Shown: one piece after another, positions 13,062-13,125 of the stretch
Layout of the letters: each line of letters starts with the position of its first letter
Position numbering within the stretch: the first letter of the stretch is position 1
Assembly (NCBI GenBank): GCA_934646865.1
Contig: CAKUEU010000045.1
Location: forward strand, 1-13,125
Reading direction: 5' to 3'
Length of the DNA stretch: 13,125 bases
Source: an uncultured Collinsella sp.
GTDB taxonomy: Bacteria > Actinomycetota > Coriobacteriia > Coriobacteriales > Coriobacteriaceae
Made by a program: the position numbers and the translations under genes
The notes under the pieces: model-generated
The model's database searches: none
The model's input: the letters and a program-made list of their open reading frames with translations, nothing else
What the model was told of the DNA's origin: nothing

Positions 13062-13125
13062 TGACCCAATCCGAGGGCACGGAAACGACAGGAGCCCCCG
13101 CTCGTGACCGCGGGTCGGGGCTGCG
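13062..13125 (+). CDS. Possible N-terminus of a divergent gene, cut by window end
   Basis: From the ATG at 13062 the frame stays open to the last base and would encode MTQSEGTETTGAPARDRG and a few more residues, a polar low-complexity start like many cytoplasmic N-termini. There is no good ribosome site and only 21 codons are visible. A TTGACC hexamer (13005-13010) could be a -35 but no -10 follows at the right distance. The family cannot be named; it may not be a gene. Confidence 0.22.

Noticed and set aside
12868..13080. N-terminal extension of the GH13 enzyme to 13080
   Set aside because: The extra segment has no ribosome site, crosses an intrinsic terminator and lies outside the GH13 fold; the ATG at 12867 has a good site.
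13091..13122. GC-rich hairpin near the window end (AGCCCC/GGGGCT)
   Set aside because: Alternative pairings compete, there is no T-tract, and it overlaps the possible divergent reading frame; too weak to list.

Overview
The window looks like chromosomal DNA of a GC-rich, strictly anaerobic or fermentative actinobacterium. The best guess is Collinsella or a close relative in the Coriobacteriia. This rests on the GC-rich coding sequence, the class III (anaerobic) ribonucleotide reductase pair, an actinobacterial-style GH13 alpha-glucosidase, a PerR-like Fur regulator and the general gene repertoire. The genus is inference: there is no rRNA or other decisive marker.

Left part (1-5191). On the + strand are the C-terminal half of a Gfo/Idh/MocA oxidoreductase, an acylphosphatase 2 bases behind it, and a PerR-like Fur-family regulator. 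A Cof-type HAD phosphatase on the - strand meets them tail to tail. Upstream of the HAD gene, also on the - strand, is a tight two-gene unit: a SlyD-like FKBP prolyl isomerase and a UreE-like protein. Both families are linked to nickel handling, yet no urease or hydrogenase gene is in view. A divergent + strand pair follows: an M19 dipeptidase, then a YgjP/SprT-type zinc metallopeptidase that starts at TTG behind a strong hairpin.

Middle part (5198-10443). A - strand run reads nrdD, nrdG, folE, an HD-domain hydrolase and folB, so it joins anaerobic dNTP synthesis to the first steps of folate synthesis. nrdD has a clear promoter covered by two NrdR boxes spaced exactly 16 bp apart, then a leader of about 220 nt. 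nrdD and nrdG are separated by about 430 bp holding two large nested palindromes (arms of 27 and 26 bp) and a tandem repeat. The HD enzyme sits where the phosphatase step between FolE and FolB would be needed, which makes it a candidate for that missing activity.

Right part (10444-13125). A gene-free stretch of about 350 bp carries a structured element ending in a T-tract on the - strand and several short direct repeats. Next come tRNA-Val(GAC) and tRNA-Gly(GCC) on the - strand with their own promoter and a good terminator, then a GH13 alpha-glucosidase on the - strand. An intrinsic terminator lies upstream of the glucosidase, and a possible divergent gene runs off the window end.

No CRISPR array, insertion sequence, prophage gene or rRNA was seen. 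The most unusual content is in the non-coding stretches, mainly the nrdD-nrdG palindromes, the nrdD leader and the region at 10444-10793, and in two gene-context puzzles (UreE-like/SlyD-like without urease; HD hydrolase between folE and folB).
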